In this document: in pieces, positions 1 through 10,400 of the stretch
How positions within the stretch are numbered: position 1 is the first letter of the stretch
Layout: every line of letters begins with the position of its first letter
The notes under the pieces: model-generated
What the model was told of the DNA's origin: nothing
Seen by the model: only the letters and a program-made list of their open reading frames with translations
The model's database searches: none
Position numbers and translations under genes: made by a program
Source: Planctomycetia bacterium
GTDB taxonomy: Bacteria > Planctomycetota > UBA8108 > SXIK01
Length of the DNA: 64,000 nt
NCBI GenBank assembly: GCA_005772855.1
Contig: SXIK01000010.1
Location: 1 to 64,000 of the forward strand
Direction of reading: 5' to 3'

Positions 1-196
1 AGCTCAAATCTCCACAGCGGGTGAATGCCTCGAAGAGCTTCTTGACCCTGGGGTGCAGTGGACCATGCTCGTTGGCGAAGCGCTCATCCCAAAATTGCAG
101 AAGGTCCTCCAGGGCGTCTTGGACGATCTCCTTGAGGGCGTTGGAAGCGGAGCGCGGCCGGTAGCCAGGTGCGCCCTCGGCGGGACAGGCGGGCAT
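1..196 (-). CDS. IS91-like transposase, N-terminal part, runs off left edge
   Basis: The minus strand reads from an ATG at 196 out of the window without a stop. The peptide begins MPACPAEGAPGYRPRSASN and continues through a helical stretch to FTRCGDL. The order YRPR, then a helix, then a predicted second helix, then F-x-R-C-G is what I know from the start of IS91-family HUH transposases, just before their zinc-binding Cys cluster. The rest of that cluster and the catalytic HUH domain would lie outside the window, so I cannot say whether the gene is intact. No convincing ribosome binding site precedes the ATG. The neighbours to the right are all gene fragments, which fits a mobile-element landing zone. 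Family assignment is by remembered motif only. Confidence 0.5.
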   Translation of the reverse strand, partial: MPACPAEGAPGYRPRSASNALKEIVQDALEDLLQFWDERFANEHGPLHPRVKKLFEAFTRCGDLS

Positions 197-524
197 GCGG
201 GGGCCTCGGAGAGGCTCAGGCAGCGGTCGCGGCGAGGCTCAGGCAGGAGAGCCAAGAGTAAAGGCTCCGGCCTTGCCGCGGCAACGGCAAAAAAAGCTCG
301 GGTCGTGGAGCGGCTTGCCTGTTCGAGCCCGGGCGTCCAGGGACTGCGCACCTGCTGCCTCGCTGCTGCTCGCGGTGCCGGGTTTCCTCCTTTCCTCCCC
401 GGCGGAAGGCGTGCGCCTCAGCCGCGAAGCACGGCAATGGCCGGGCATGATTTGCGCACCCAAGTATCTGAGGCTCAAGGACGTGCCGCAACCGCCCGCC
501 GAGGGACCTACGGCCTCCACCCCC
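197..524. other. Non-coding stretch between transposase start and primase remnant
   Basis: I see no gene here. The open frames on both strands are low-complexity Arg/Ala/Pro-rich shadows. A short direct repeat, GAGGCTCAGGCAG, occurs near 210 and again near 234. It could be a leftover of insertion events but is too short to interpret. Confidence 0.4.
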
Positions 525-966
525 TCACCTCCCGCACCACCACTCCGTCTTCTTCCCCACTTCCGGCTGCTCCAAGAACGCCTCGATCCGACCCGCGCGG
601 ATCAGGCGGTCGCGCAGGCGCGAGAGGTCCGCTGCCGGTCGATTCCTGTGAAACAACGCCGCCACCTCGCTCCTTGTCATGCGGCTCGCTCTGGCCTCGG
701 CGAGAGCGTCGAGGACCTTCTGAGTGTCGGGATGACTCACCTCGTCGCCGAAGATTGATCGCGCCGACTCCACCGAGTAGCGCCAGACCTCGCGCGCCGC
801 GTTGAGATCCTCGACCGCGATCTCGGGCCACAGATCGAACGCCGCCGATCCCAGCGTGATCCGCTGAGGCGATCCCTGCGCCTGCGGCTCGTGGACAAAA
901 TCCCGCACCGCTCCGAGCCGCGCCACCAAGTCTTGCTCGACGCGCGGATCGACCGGCGGTGGCCAG
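525..966 (-). pseudogene. C-terminal remnant of a DUF3987-type primase/helicase protein
   Basis: The minus-strand frame encodes about 145 residues ending at a natural stop (525-527), but it has no initiation region of its own. Visible features are a WPPPVDP entry segment, an EVWRYSVESARSIFGDE helix, and a C-terminal winged-helix-like part (MTRSEVAALFHRN...LRDRLIRAGRI). This order is what I know from the C-terminal end of plasmid and phage DUF3987/primase-polymerase proteins. The upstream catalytic part is missing: the frame abuts the TAXI-protein fragment at about 962-966, so the two are joined pieces of unrelated genes. Function is lost unless an unusual fusion is made. Confidence 0.5.
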
Positions 967-1171
967 GGCGGGCGAGAATCTCTTGGTAACGCTGAGCGAT
1001 CTGGCTATAGATTCCACCTTCCAGATCGGTGGCGATCACCACTGTTCTCGGCGGCAGAGATCTGTTCAGCCAAACCCCGAAGGCGATGTTCAATACAAAG
1101 CCGGCACCGGCGGCGATCATCTGCCACCGAGTGAGGTTCGGCCTGGTTGATGAAGGCGAGGGGTCGTTCAT
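962..1171 (-). pseudogene. N-terminal remnant of a TAXI-family TRAP solute-binding protein
   Basis: The first 70 residues from the start at 1171 look like a real protein start: a hydrophobic membrane or signal segment (MIAAGAGFVLNIAFGVWLN) followed by TVVIATDLEGGIYSQIAQRY and then a second helix. The T-G/D-x-E-G-G-x-Y pattern near the N-terminus is typical of TAXI-type periplasmic binding proteins of TRAP transporters. After about position 962 the frame becomes Arg/Ser-rich noise while an adjacent frame carries the primase remnant. The gene is therefore truncated after about a fifth of the usual 300-plus residues. Confidence 0.5.
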
Positions 1172-1419
1172 GCTGCTCGGCGATCGAATCGAGAGGGCAC
1201 GCTAAAATAGTCGAATACGTGACCGCCAGCGTCAACCCGCATTATTCAGGGTGCGTCCGTCCGGCTCTTTTCGGAAACAGGCGCGTGACGGCGAAGCGCA
1301 GTCCTCAGTCCGGCCTGTAGGCCGAGCCCCCGCGGCCTCATCGCCTTCATGGCGCTGCCGGCCAGGAATTTCTCCCCGGCCTCGGCGGCGCGGGGGCGAC
1401 CGCGGCGCACGCCTTGCGC

Positions 1420-1582
1420 CGTAGAGCGCGATCCCCGTCCTCTCCCGCTCCTCGCGCACCTCCTCGACCGCGAAGCCCTGCTCCGAGAGCGCCGCCTCGA
1501 GCTCACGGCGGGACACGATCCACGCGTGCCACTCGAGGACGATCTGGTCCACGCGGCGGAGGGACGAGCCGCTTTCGGCCAC
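1420..1582 (-). pseudogene. FkbM-like methyltransferase C-terminal remnant
   Basis: About 50 residues on the minus strand (SLRRVDQIVLEWHAWIVSR, a helix, then TGIALYGARRA) resemble the last strands and helices of FkbM-family SAM-dependent methyltransferases, where an 'x-V-x-x-E-W/Y-H' strand is followed by a helix and a final strand. No SAM-binding domain can be found upstream in the same frame, and the downstream part degrades into low-complexity sequence. I read it as a fragment. The family call is tentative. Confidence 0.35.
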
Positions 1583-1959
1583 TCGGGCAGCGGGCCAGGC
1601 GGGGGAGATCTTCCCAAGCTCCCAAGGTGCGCGGCAATGTGGCTTTCGAGGCCTTCGGCCTCGAAAGCCCAGGACACCTGGTGCGGCGGAGCCTCGATGG
1701 AGCGGAAGCGTCCCTGCTCGCCGAGGCCCTCTTCTTCACTCAGATCCCTGCCCCGTGGCGAGGGGAGCTTCGCCAGGCCCGAGTCGGCCCCGAAGCCCGC
1801 CTGCACCTGCTCCTCGACCTCGTTGCACAGCGCGCCGTTCCAGGGGTCGAGTTCGTGGACCTGCAGCTGGGCCAGGTAGGCCTCGGTCCCCTGCCCGACC
1901 CATGAGGGCCCGTTCACGCAACCCCGAACACGGGTCCTCCAACGAATGCCAGACCCGGC
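1583..1959. other. Gene-poor stretch, no supported feature
   Basis: Several long open frames cross this stretch on both strands, but all are Arg/Pro/Ala-rich and none shows a recognisable domain or ribosome binding site. I regard it as decayed or non-coding sequence between the fragment cluster and the end of the FG-GAP gene. Confidence 0.4.
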
Positions 1960-4573
1960 TCACTCGCAGGCTTCGTAGAACTCGCAGGTGAGCTGGGCCC
2001 CGGGACTGGAATCCGGACCAACCCCGCAGGGAAGGGGCGGAGGACCGGGGTCTACCGGAGCGACTACTGTCCCGAGGAACAGGTATCCGAGGACGTGAAT
2101 CGCGTCCGAGCAGTCGAGCCTGCCGTCGCCGTTCGCATCGGCGGCCTGAAGGCAAGGTGGCCGCCTGCCATCGGCGAAAAGGTACTCAAGCACGCAGAGA
2201 CCATCAGACACATCCAAATCTCCATCGGCGTTCGAGTCGCCGCGGTGGAAAGGAGTCGATTGGCACTCGTCTGGGACTCCGTCGTGGTCGCGGTCCTCGC
2301 TACGTGGCAGCCGCGTGTCATTGGACAGGAAGAGAATCTCGTCCCCCGCGTAACCGCTGACGAGGAGGTCGTGGCCTCCATCACCGTCGAGGTCACCCGC
2401 GACGATTTCCACGCCACTCCGACCGGCCGACCAGGGTGGAGGGGCGTGGAATCGACCGGCACTGTCGTTGAGGAACACCTGCACCGTGGAAACACTCACG
2501 TCGACCACGGCAACGTCGCTGCGGCCGTCCCGGTCCATGTCAGCGGCGACGAGGTTCAGTGGGGTGTAGCCAGCAGCCAGGGTACTGCGGGCACGGAACT
2601 CCCCATCGCCGTTGTTGAAGAGGACCTCGACGCGGTTGTTCCCGAAACGGATACCATCGCGCGGGATCGCTACAGCGAGGTCGTCATTCCCATCGCCGTC
2701 GAAATCGGACGTCGCCACGTCTGTGACCCGTAGAGAATCCAGGTGCCCTGTGAATGAAATCCGGAAAGGGGCGTCGAGGGTGCCGTCGCCGTGGTTGCGG
2801 TAAAGCCATATGCTGCCTCCCGTGTCGTCGGCCGTGGCTAAGTCGCTCAGGCCGTCACCGTCGAGATCGAGCGCGGCGAGAGCCATCGGTTCTTGTCCTC
2901 CCGGCAAAGAGTTCCATAGCCGGCCGAACTCCGCGTCGCCCAGGTTGAAAAGGATTTGCACTCGTCGCCCCTGCCCGTCCCCAAGCGCCAGGTCGAGGTC
3001 CGCGTCCCCATCCAAATCGACCGGCAAGAGCGCTGCGATCCAGCCAGAAGCCTGCAAACGTTCTGGCTTCGCGAAAGTGCCATTCCCCAGATTCCGGACG
3101 AAGGAGACGGTGTTCCCTTCCCCCAGGCCCGCGTGAAACGCAAATACGTCGGCAAAGGAATCGCCATCTACGTCGGCGACCGCGAGCCCGAAGGCCTCAA
3201 CTCCCAGACCGACTCTGAGCAGGCGCTCGAATTGGGACTCTCCATCCTTGCGGATGGCGGTACATGTTTACCCCGTCGCCGCTCAAGGCCGCCACGTCGA
3301 GATCTCCCTCACCATCGAGATCGCCCAGGGCGATTCCACGCACCCTGAACCCTGGGATGCTCTGCGCCGCGCGGATCACTCCCGGCGCTTCTGACAGATA
3401 GATGCTCGTGTGCTGAGAAGTCCCGACTGCCAGGTCAACATTCCCATCAGCATCCCAATCGCCCGCCGCAATGCGGACCGGATCTCCATCGGTTCGGAGC
3501 GACAGGATCTCAGTGAGCTGCTCGGCACGGTCATTCAAGCGGAGAACAACTACGGGAGCGTCTCCTTGTGCGACCGCCAGATCGAGTAGCTCATCACCAT
3601 CGAAGTCGGCGAGCTCGCCGGAGTGTGCTGTGTGCTTTCGGGCAAGCACCTGAGAGAGACGAAGATCCCCACCTGCTTGGTTCCAGAGGACGGCGATCGC
3701 TGGCGGGTTGCCTCCGAGTACGCAGAGATCGGTGGCTTGGTCGCCGTCGAGATCAGCGGCATAGATATGACGGGGTGCTGCAGGGGACGGAAGCAGGACC
3801 GGCTGCGCGAAGCTGAACGCTTCGTCCGCCACGTAGAGAGAGATGACCTCGTCGGCGGTTCCCCCCCCCGTCGCCAGGTCCGGTCGTCCATCGCCGTTGA
3901 GGTCGGCCACTGCAAGCGCAAAGAGCTCCGAGTGCCCCCCGAGCTTCCCAACGACCTTAAGCCGGCCGCTTCCCCGGTTCTCGATCAAGGAAATCCCGTT
4001 CGAAGCGTAGAGGAGGACGGCAATATCGAGATCGCCGTCGCCGTCGAGATCCGCGGGGACGGCCCGCGTGGGGGGGTTCGCAAGAGCCAGCGTCGCGCCG
4101 GGCTTGAAGCTCCCGGACTGGTCCTGTAGGACAGGCGTGATCCCACCCTCAGCAGGTGTCCCCGGTGGCGGGCGTCCTGAGATGATGAGATCCGGTTTCA
4201 AGTCTCCATCTAGATCGCCGACCGCCACAGCTTCCCCTCCAGCCACCTCCAGGGTCTTCTCCTCGAAGTGCATCCCGAGGTCACGCTGGAGAAAGACCTT
4301 GAAACTGCCCACCTGGTACGTCAAACCCACCAGGTCCGAGCGTCCATCCCCGTTGATGTCCGTGGAGAGGAATTCGGACAGGGGCGGGAGAGCCATCGGC
4401 CCCTTCATTCGAAAGCTGCGCGCCAGATCCTCGCTGTCGGGGATCCCGTTGCCGTTGCAATCTGCACCGTCCGCTCGTGTAGAGCTACCGCAGAGGATGA
4501 TGAGAAGAATTGCCGAGATGCCGGGCAGCGCCGTGTATTCAACCAGCCCGGATAGCCCAACGAGTAAGTTCAT
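1960..4573 (-). CDS. Secreted FG-GAP/VCBS repeat protein with dockerin-like C-terminus, interrupted by a frameshift
   Basis: The start at 4573 is set by a strong GGGGAGG site five bases upstream and gives MNLLVGLSGLVEYTALPG, a signal peptide. The body is a run of FG-GAP/VCBS blade repeats, each with a D-x-D-G-D-x-x-x-D-L/V calcium-loop signature (for example DINGDGRSDL, DLDGDLKPDL, DMDRDGRSDV). The C-terminus is a dockerin-like double loop (RGDSNADGDLDVSD and DANGDGRLDCSDA) ending in FYEACE. The reading frame changes between about 3250 and 3270: upstream the protein ends in noise after GDGVNMYR, and downstream a continuous repeat frame runs to the stop at 1960. With one base corrected the protein would be about 870 residues. 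A sequencing error and a real recent mutation are both possible. It is probably exported and cell-surface attached; the ligand is unknown. Confidence 0.75.
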
Positions 4574-4716
4574 GATCCTCCCCAGATGACTTGATAGATG
4601 GGATGAGAAGGCCAATCCCCACGCAGTGTCGATATAGACCTGCAGAATCTTTACGGGCTCCGAAGGGCCCACAACTCAAGGAGATTGGCCATGCGTCAGT
4701 CTACTCAGTCGGGGCT

Positions 4717-4815
4717 GGAAGGAACACAATCGCTTTGGATCTCGGTGACAAGTACTGCCACTTCTACACGCTGGACGCCAAGGGCGAGCGCGTGAGCGCG
4801 GGGCGGGTCCCCTCG
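4717..4815 (+). pseudogene. IS110-family transposase N-terminal remnant
   Basis: A plus-strand frame reads TIALDLGDKYCHFYTLDAKG and then ERVSAGRV before losing similarity. This matches the first beta-strands of the DEDD (RuvC-like) domain of IS110-type transposases, where the first catalytic Asp sits in a [IL]-D-[LV]-[GA]-D-[KR] motif and is followed by 'LD..G....'. Only about 33 residues remain. The similarity ends where the dispersed repeat at 4811-4908 begins, suggesting that repeat or a deletion truncated it. The long open frame that continues to 7419 is only the antisense of the two genes below. Confidence 0.5.
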
Positions 4816-4908
4816 GTGCCTGATGGGCGCCGGGCGCCTCTGGCGCGAGCAGCCGCAACCTTTCGCAGGCTTCAAAAGCGTCTCATCACTGGCAGCGTGC
4901 GGTATACA
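4811..4908 (+). repeat. Dispersed repeat, copy A
   Basis: This 98-bp stretch begins CCTCGGTGCCTGATGGGCGC and ends GCGTGCGGTATAC. It is repeated with roughly nine of ten bases identical, and about one single-base indel, in reverse orientation at 22706-22803. It contains nested GGCGCC palindromes that could fold into a hairpin. Copy A directly follows the IS110 remnant. Confidence 0.75.
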
Positions 4909-4944
4909 CAGCTACCAGTGCCTCCCTGGAGCGAAGCACTACCG

Positions 4945-5808
4945 TCAGACGCCGATCGCTTTCATCCGCTGCTCGATCGCCTCGCGGATGTAGCCGTCCT
5001 TCGGATCCTTCGCGGTCGCAAGGAGCTGCAGGTAGAGGTGCTTCGCAAGCTCCTTCTTCCCAGCTGCTTCAAGATTCTCGCCAAGGAGGAACACCGCCTT
5101 GAGAGTGCGCGACCGCTCCCAGGGGTCCTCCGCGCCCATACCGCGGAGGATGACGCCAGCCGCTTCGGAGTCACCGATCGCCGCCAACGCCCACGTGGCA
5201 GCCATGCGTGCGTCCGCGTCGTTCTTGTCAACTGCGATCTCCTTGAGCATCGGGACGGCCGCGACGTCTCGGAGGTGGCCGAGTGCTTGGACAATCCCCG
5301 TGCGACGTCGCCCCTGCGCACGCGGCAGCGCGCTGCGAAGCTCCTCGGCCGCCGGGGCACCGATGGCCTCGAGCGCCATCGCTTGAGCGAGCGCCAGGTT
5401 CTCGTCGCCCAGGAGGCGAGCGAGGGCAGGCACGGATTCCTTCCCGCCAGCGATCTGCAGCTCACGGACAAGCATGAGTTGCACTTCGATGCTCAGCCCC
5501 TTGGCCAGGAGGGCCTCCCCCACCGCCTCGGCGAACAATCTGCGCATTGCGTCGTTGCCCGGCTTCCCCGCCATGAGGGCGAGGCCATGGAGCACGTACT
5601 GCGGGCGGAAGTCCTTGTAGGTCGGATCGCCAGCGTCCTTCACCAGCGACACAAGGGCGAGAATGGAATCTCGCCCTCCGGCCAGGATGGAGGCAAACAC
5701 CTTGTCTGCCTCGGTGGATTCCGGTCCAGTAAACTTGCTTTCCTTGCCGGACTCGTCGGCATCCGGCATCCGTCCCACAAGCGCGGCAATGTCGTCTGCA
5801 TTCTGCAT
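4945..5808 (-). CDS. HEAT-repeat protein, function unknown
   Basis: The protein has about 287 residues and no signal peptide or membrane segment. From about residue 110 it shows alternating amphipathic helices with HEAT/PBS-lyase-like spacing, for example ESVPALARLLGDE, then VPMLKEIAVDKNDADARMAA, then a further pair. Such repeats form a solenoid for protein binding. The second ATG, at 5808, is preferred because GGAAAGG lies about ten bases upstream; an ATG at 5817 abuts that site. It lies 33 bases behind the Gfo/Idh gene on the same strand, so the two are probably co-transcribed. No catalytic residues are recognisable. Confidence 0.75.
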   Translation of the reverse strand: MQNADDIAALVGRMPDADESGKESKFTGPESTEADKVFASILAGGRDSILALVSLVKDAGDPTYKDFRPQYVLHGLALMAGKPGNDAMRRLFAEAVGEALLAKGLSIEVQLMLVRELQIAGGKESVPALARLLGDENLALAQAMALEAIGAPAAEELRSALPRAQGRRRTGIVQALGHLRDVAAVPMLKEIAVDKNDADARMAATWALAAIGDSEAAGVILRGMGAEDPWERSRTLKAVFLLGENLEAAGKKELAKHLYLQLLATAKDPKDGYIREAIEQRMKAIGV

Positions 5809-5841
5809 GGCTTTCATCCCTTTCCAGGCGTCTCGTATCGA

Positions 5842-7074
5842 TCAGAGGTGCCACGGCGCCCGCATAGCCTGGTAGGCCAGGCGGTTTGCCTGCTCGTCAC
5901 CAACAATCTGTTCCGTCTGCGGATCGAAACGGATCTTCCGGCCAACTCGAATGGCAATGTTGGCGAGGTGAAAGGCCGTCGCGGTCCGGTGGGTCACCTC
6001 GGCATTGCCACCCGAGGGCTTGCGCGACTTGACCGCGTGCGCGAAGCTAATAAGTGGAGCGGGATCGGGGATCGCCTGCAACTTCTTTCGGTCCTCATCC
6101 GACAAGTCGTCAGGAGAGATTTCCCTCGGCTCCTTGCGATCGTAGGGCTTCCCCCACTCGCCGGAGTCAAACACCAGAGTGAAGCCGTTCGCATACTTCA
6201 GCTCCACCCAACCCCACATCCCGCAGACGTCTGGGTGGGCGGGCGGCGCATTGACGTCCACCTCCACCGGCGCGGTGTCGTCGAGACCCAATCTCCAGGT
6301 GAGTGGATCCAGGAAATGCTGGGCCATGTCGGAGAGCCCACCGCCCTCGTAATCCCAGTAGCCGCGGTGGGTGCCTCCACGGCGGTGCGGATGGTACGGC
6401 CGAAGCGGAGACGGCCCACAGTACAGGTCCCAGTCGAGGCTACCGGGAACGGGCTGGGGGCGTGCGTTAATGAGCCCACTCCATTCCTTCACCTTGAAGC
6501 CACCACGAATAATGAGCACCCCCTTGCAGCTCTTCAGGAGGCCACTCTTCATGATTTTCCGCGTCATCCGAGCCTTCGGGTCATTCGACTCCTCGAAGCG
6601 CCCGTAAGTCCCCACCTGCCAGATGCGGCCGAAGCGCCTGGAGGCGTCGGCAACCGCGCGACCCTCGGCAATGAAGCGCGTCATCGGCTTTTCGCACACA
6701 ACGTCCTTTCCAGCTTCCATCGCGGCGATCGAGATCAACGCATGCCAGTGTGGCGGCGTGGCAATGGCCACCACGTCGATGTCCTTGCGATCGAGCACCC
6801 GCCGAAAGTCTGTATAGACCGTTCTGTTGTCCGCTCGGTCGAGCCACTTCACATCGCACGAAGCGAGCCGCACTGGATTGAGGCCCTTGAATCCGATCCC
6901 GTACGTGTACTCACCTCGACCTCCACACCCAATGAGCGCGGCGCCCACGCTCTCACTTGGCGGCACCTGTCCCTCGCCCCCCAGCACGTGCCGGGGAACA
7001 ATGCTGACCGTGGCGGCCCCGAGCAGGGAACCTTTCAAGAATCGCCGCCGGCTCATTCCGGTCTGTTGTCTCAT
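5842..7074 (-). CDS. Gfo/Idh/MocA-family oxidoreductase, Tat-exported
   Basis: The protein has 410 residues. The N-terminus has a twin-arginine signal (MSRRRFLKGSLLGAA) from residue 7. A Rossmann NAD(P)-binding start follows (VGAALIGCGGRGEYTYG), then the family hallmark VVCEKPMTR at about residue 130 with the conserved Glu-Lys-Pro, and a C-terminal alpha/beta substrate domain rich in Trp and His (WDYEGGGLSDMAQHFLDPL). These proteins act on sugars or inositols in the periplasm, usually with tightly bound NAD(P). The start at 7074 is supported by AGGAGAA nine bases upstream. It is divergent from the giant PVC dehydrogenase at 7458, another exported protein with a likely sugar-active domain, so a shared carbohydrate pathway is plausible. 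The substrate cannot be told from the sequence. Confidence 0.88.
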   Translation of the reverse strand: MRQQTGMSRRRFLKGSLLGAATVSIVPRHVLGGEGQVPPSESVGAALIGCGGRGEYTYGIGFKGLNPVRLASCDVKWLDRADNRTVYTDFRRVLDRKDIDVVAIATPPHWHALISIAAMEAGKDVVCEKPMTRFIAEGRAVADASRRFGRIWQVGTYGRFEESNDPKARMTRKIMKSGLLKSCKGVLIIRGGFKVKEWSGLINARPQPVPGSLDWDLYCGPSPLRPYHPHRRGGTHRGYWDYEGGGLSDMAQHFLDPLTWRLGLDDTAPVEVDVNAPPAHPDVCGMWGWVELKYANGFTLVFDSGEWGKPYDRKEPREISPDDLSDEDRKKLQAIPDPAPLISFAHAVKSRKPSGGNAEVTHRTATAFHLANIAIRVGRKIRFDPQTEQIVGDEQANRLAYQAMRAPWHL

Positions 7075-7457
7075 GACATATTCTCCTGGCTCCTCTGCTT
7101 ACCGTGCCTGCGGTTGAGTCCTTCAAATCGTTGGTCTCGCAACTGTTGGCCTGGAGCTCAACGAACGCTGACCCCAAAGACTAACAAGAGGAATGTACTC
7201 GACGGTTGTCCCCAAGTCACGGAGCTAGGGGCGCAATCGAGAAGAATCCACAGCGCGCCGCGCTTTTCCGCGGAACACAGCAGCCTCGGCTGGTCCTGGG
7301 GTGCGGGAGGTGACCGTCAAGAATCTTCGGGTTGCAAGACCGGTGCCGGGGAATTCGATCAGGAACCCCCCTTTACCTCTCGAAGGGCCGCGTTTAGTGT
7401 CATTCTGGTTGCATTCTGACGACCTCAAGCACTGCCTCTGATCTCCACGGTGAAAAT
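7075..7457. promoter_or_regulatory. Divergent intergenic region
   Basis: This 383-bp region separates two divergently transcribed exported-protein genes and must carry both promoters. I could not pick a convincing -35/-10 pair on either strand and see no small gene. Confidence 0.4.
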
Positions 7458-10400
7458 ATGCAAAGCCTCGTCGTTCTGTTGCCCGGTATCGCCTGCCTCT
7501 TGACGCCAACGGCTCTGGCCACTGCCGAGGATCACCTCGTTCACTCGTGGAAGCGCCTCGCGCTGAGCGACGCCTTCCACGCTGAAGGCGCCAACCTTGG
7601 CGACTTGAACCGTGATGGCCAGAATGACGTCGTCGCGGGTCCGTTCTGGTACGAGGGCCCCGGGTTCTCAATACGCCACGAGCTCTATCCGCCGAAGGTC
7701 TTCCATCGGAACGGATACTCCGACAATTTCTTCGTCTGGGTGCGCGACTTCAACAAGGACGGGTGGAACGATGTACTTGTCCTCGGGTTTCCCGGAAAGG
7801 AAGCCTCGTGGCTCGAGAATCCCAGGGACGTGGCGAGCCACTGGAAAAGACACGTGATCTTCGCAAACGGACTCGACAACGAGTCACCGAGCTACGTCGA
7901 CATCAACGGCGACGGCCGCGAGGAGCTCGTCTTCAGCTTCCAGGGGCAGCTCGGGTGGGCAGCACCAGGTCCCGACGGAGTCGAGAAACCCTGGCCGTTT
8001 CATCCACTCACGCCAAGGGGTGATTACGGACCGTTCACGCACGGCCTGGGCGTCGGCGACGTGAACCAGGACCTCCGGCTCGACTTGATCGAACGCACAG
8101 GCTGGTGGGAGCAACCGCCCGAGGGATCCCGGGAGCTCTGGAGAAAGCACTCGTATGACTTCGCGCCGGGCGGCAATGGCGGCGCGCAACTCCACGTGTA
8201 CGACTTCGACGGCGATGGTCTGAACGACGTCCTTGCCGGCCCTCAGGCGCACGGCTTTGGCCTCAACGTGTTCAAGGGCCGACGCGAGGACGGCCAGGTG
8301 ACGTTTGAAATTCAGCGTATCCTCGGAGCGTCTGGCGAGGAAAACGATTATGGCGTCGTCTTCTCCGAGATCCACGCCGTCGACCTGGTCGATATGGACG
8401 CCGATGGCATCAAGGACATCGTCACTGGCAAACGCTTCTGGTCTCACGGGGCCGCCGAGCGAGATTCACGCGGTCCACGAGTGCTCTACTGGTTCAAGAC
8501 CCTGCGCGCGCCCCACGGCCTCGATTTTGTACCGTTCCTCATCGACGGCAACTCGGGGGTGGGCGTGCAGGTCATTGCGGGAGACTTGAACGGGGACAAA
8601 CTGCCCGACGTGGTCGTCTCGAACAAGGCGGGCACGTTCGTGCACTTGCACAAGGCCCACAAGGTCGAACGAACCGAGTGGGAGGCATCTCTCCCGCGAC
8701 CGTGGCCGGTCGTGGCCGAGACGCGAAGAGCTCGTCTCGCTCAACAAAACAGGGACCCGAAGCAGCCAGGCGATGGCGTTGACGTCTACCCCCACGCAAG
8801 TCTCCAGCCGGAGGATGCCGCCAGTGCAATGACGCTCCCACCAGGCTTCAAGGCGACTCTCTTCGCCGGAGAACCCGACGTCCTTCAACCGATTGCCATG
8901 GCACTTGATGATCGTGGCCGCCTCTGGATCGCGGAGGCCTATTCGTATCCGGAGCGGCAGAGCGAAGAGAACTGCCGCGACCGCGTTGTAATCCTTGATG
9001 ACGTGAACAGCGACGGACGCTTCGACACGCGAAAGGTCTTCGCCGAGAAGCTGAACCTAGTGAGCGGACTCGAGGTTGGGTTCGGGGGCGTGTGGGTCGG
9101 CGCAGCGCCCCATCTACTGTTCATTCCTGATGCGGACTCGGACGATGTGCCCGACGGTCCGCCACAAGTCCTTCTCGACGGCTGGGGCTACCAGGACACG
9201 CACGAAACCCTGAACGCCTTCAACTGGGGCCCCGACGGCTGGCTCTACGGATGCCACGGCGTATTCACGCACTCGAAGGTCGGCAAACCAGGCGATTCCG
9301 ACGAAAAGCGGCAGCGCATCAACGCAGGAATCTGGCGCTACCACCCAACGAGGCACGCGTTTGAGGTCTTCTGCCACGGAACAAGCAATCCGTGGGGTGT
9401 TGATTGGGACGATTGGGGCCAGGCGTTCCTCACGTCCTGCGTAATCCCCCACCTCTACCATGTGATCCAGGGAGCACGGTACGAGCGCCAGGCAGGGCAG
9501 CATTTCAACCCCTACACCTACGATGACTTGAAGACCGTTGCGAACCATCGCCACTGGATTGGGCAAACTCCGCACAGCGGTAACAACCGCTCTGACTTGA
9601 ACGGCGGAGGCCACGCGCATTGCGGCGCGATGATTTATCTCGGCGATTCGTGGCCACAAAACTATCGCAACCAAGTCTTCATGCACAACGTGCACGGTCA
9701 ACGCGTCAATGTCGACCGCCTCGTCCAGAAGGGTTCGGGCTACGTGGGCTATCACTCACCCGATCTGCTCCTGTCGAACGACCGTTGGTCGCAGATGCTC
9801 TCCTTTCGCTACGGTCCCGACGGAAACGTCTACCTGAATGACTGGTATGACAAGCAGGCGTGTCACACAAGGAACCCGGGCGACCACGACCGCTCGAACG
9901 GCCGGATCTTCAAGATCACCCACGTTGATTCGAAGCCCGTCAGACTTGACCTGGCAAGACTCTCTGACAGGGAGCTGGCCGAGCTACAGGTTCACCCCAA
10001 CGATTACTTTGTCCGACACGCGCGTCGATTACTCCAGGAGCGCACTGGCAAGGGTCCGATATCGAGGGAAGCGGCGGCAACTCTCAGGAAAATCGCGCTC
10101 GAGAGTGTGGAGGAGACGCGCGGGCTACGAGGCCTCTGGGCACTCCACGCCACGGGCGAGCTGACCGAGGCCGACGTCCTCTCGTCGCTTCGAAACCAGA
10201 GCGCGTTCGTCCGCGCCTGGGCCATCCAGCTCTCCATGGAAAGCCGATCGCCCTCACCCGGCCTACTCACAGTCTTCGCGGAGCTGGCCCAAAAGGACCC
10301 TTCCTCCGTCGTACGGCTCTACCTCGCCTCGGCCTGTGACCGAATGGAGTGGAAAGACCGCTGGCCGATCCTCGCCGGGCTCATCAACCACCCCGAAGAC

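Noticed and set aside
1246-1917. 223-codon minus-strand frame
   Set aside because: Arg/Ser/Pro-rich without any domain; the only protein-like part of the area lies in another frame (1420-1582).
4591-7419. 942-codon plus-strand open frame
   Set aside because: It is the antisense of the HEAT and Gfo/Idh genes, whose domains and ribosome binding sites are clear. Only its first part (4717-4815) shows a real family, an IS110 remnant.
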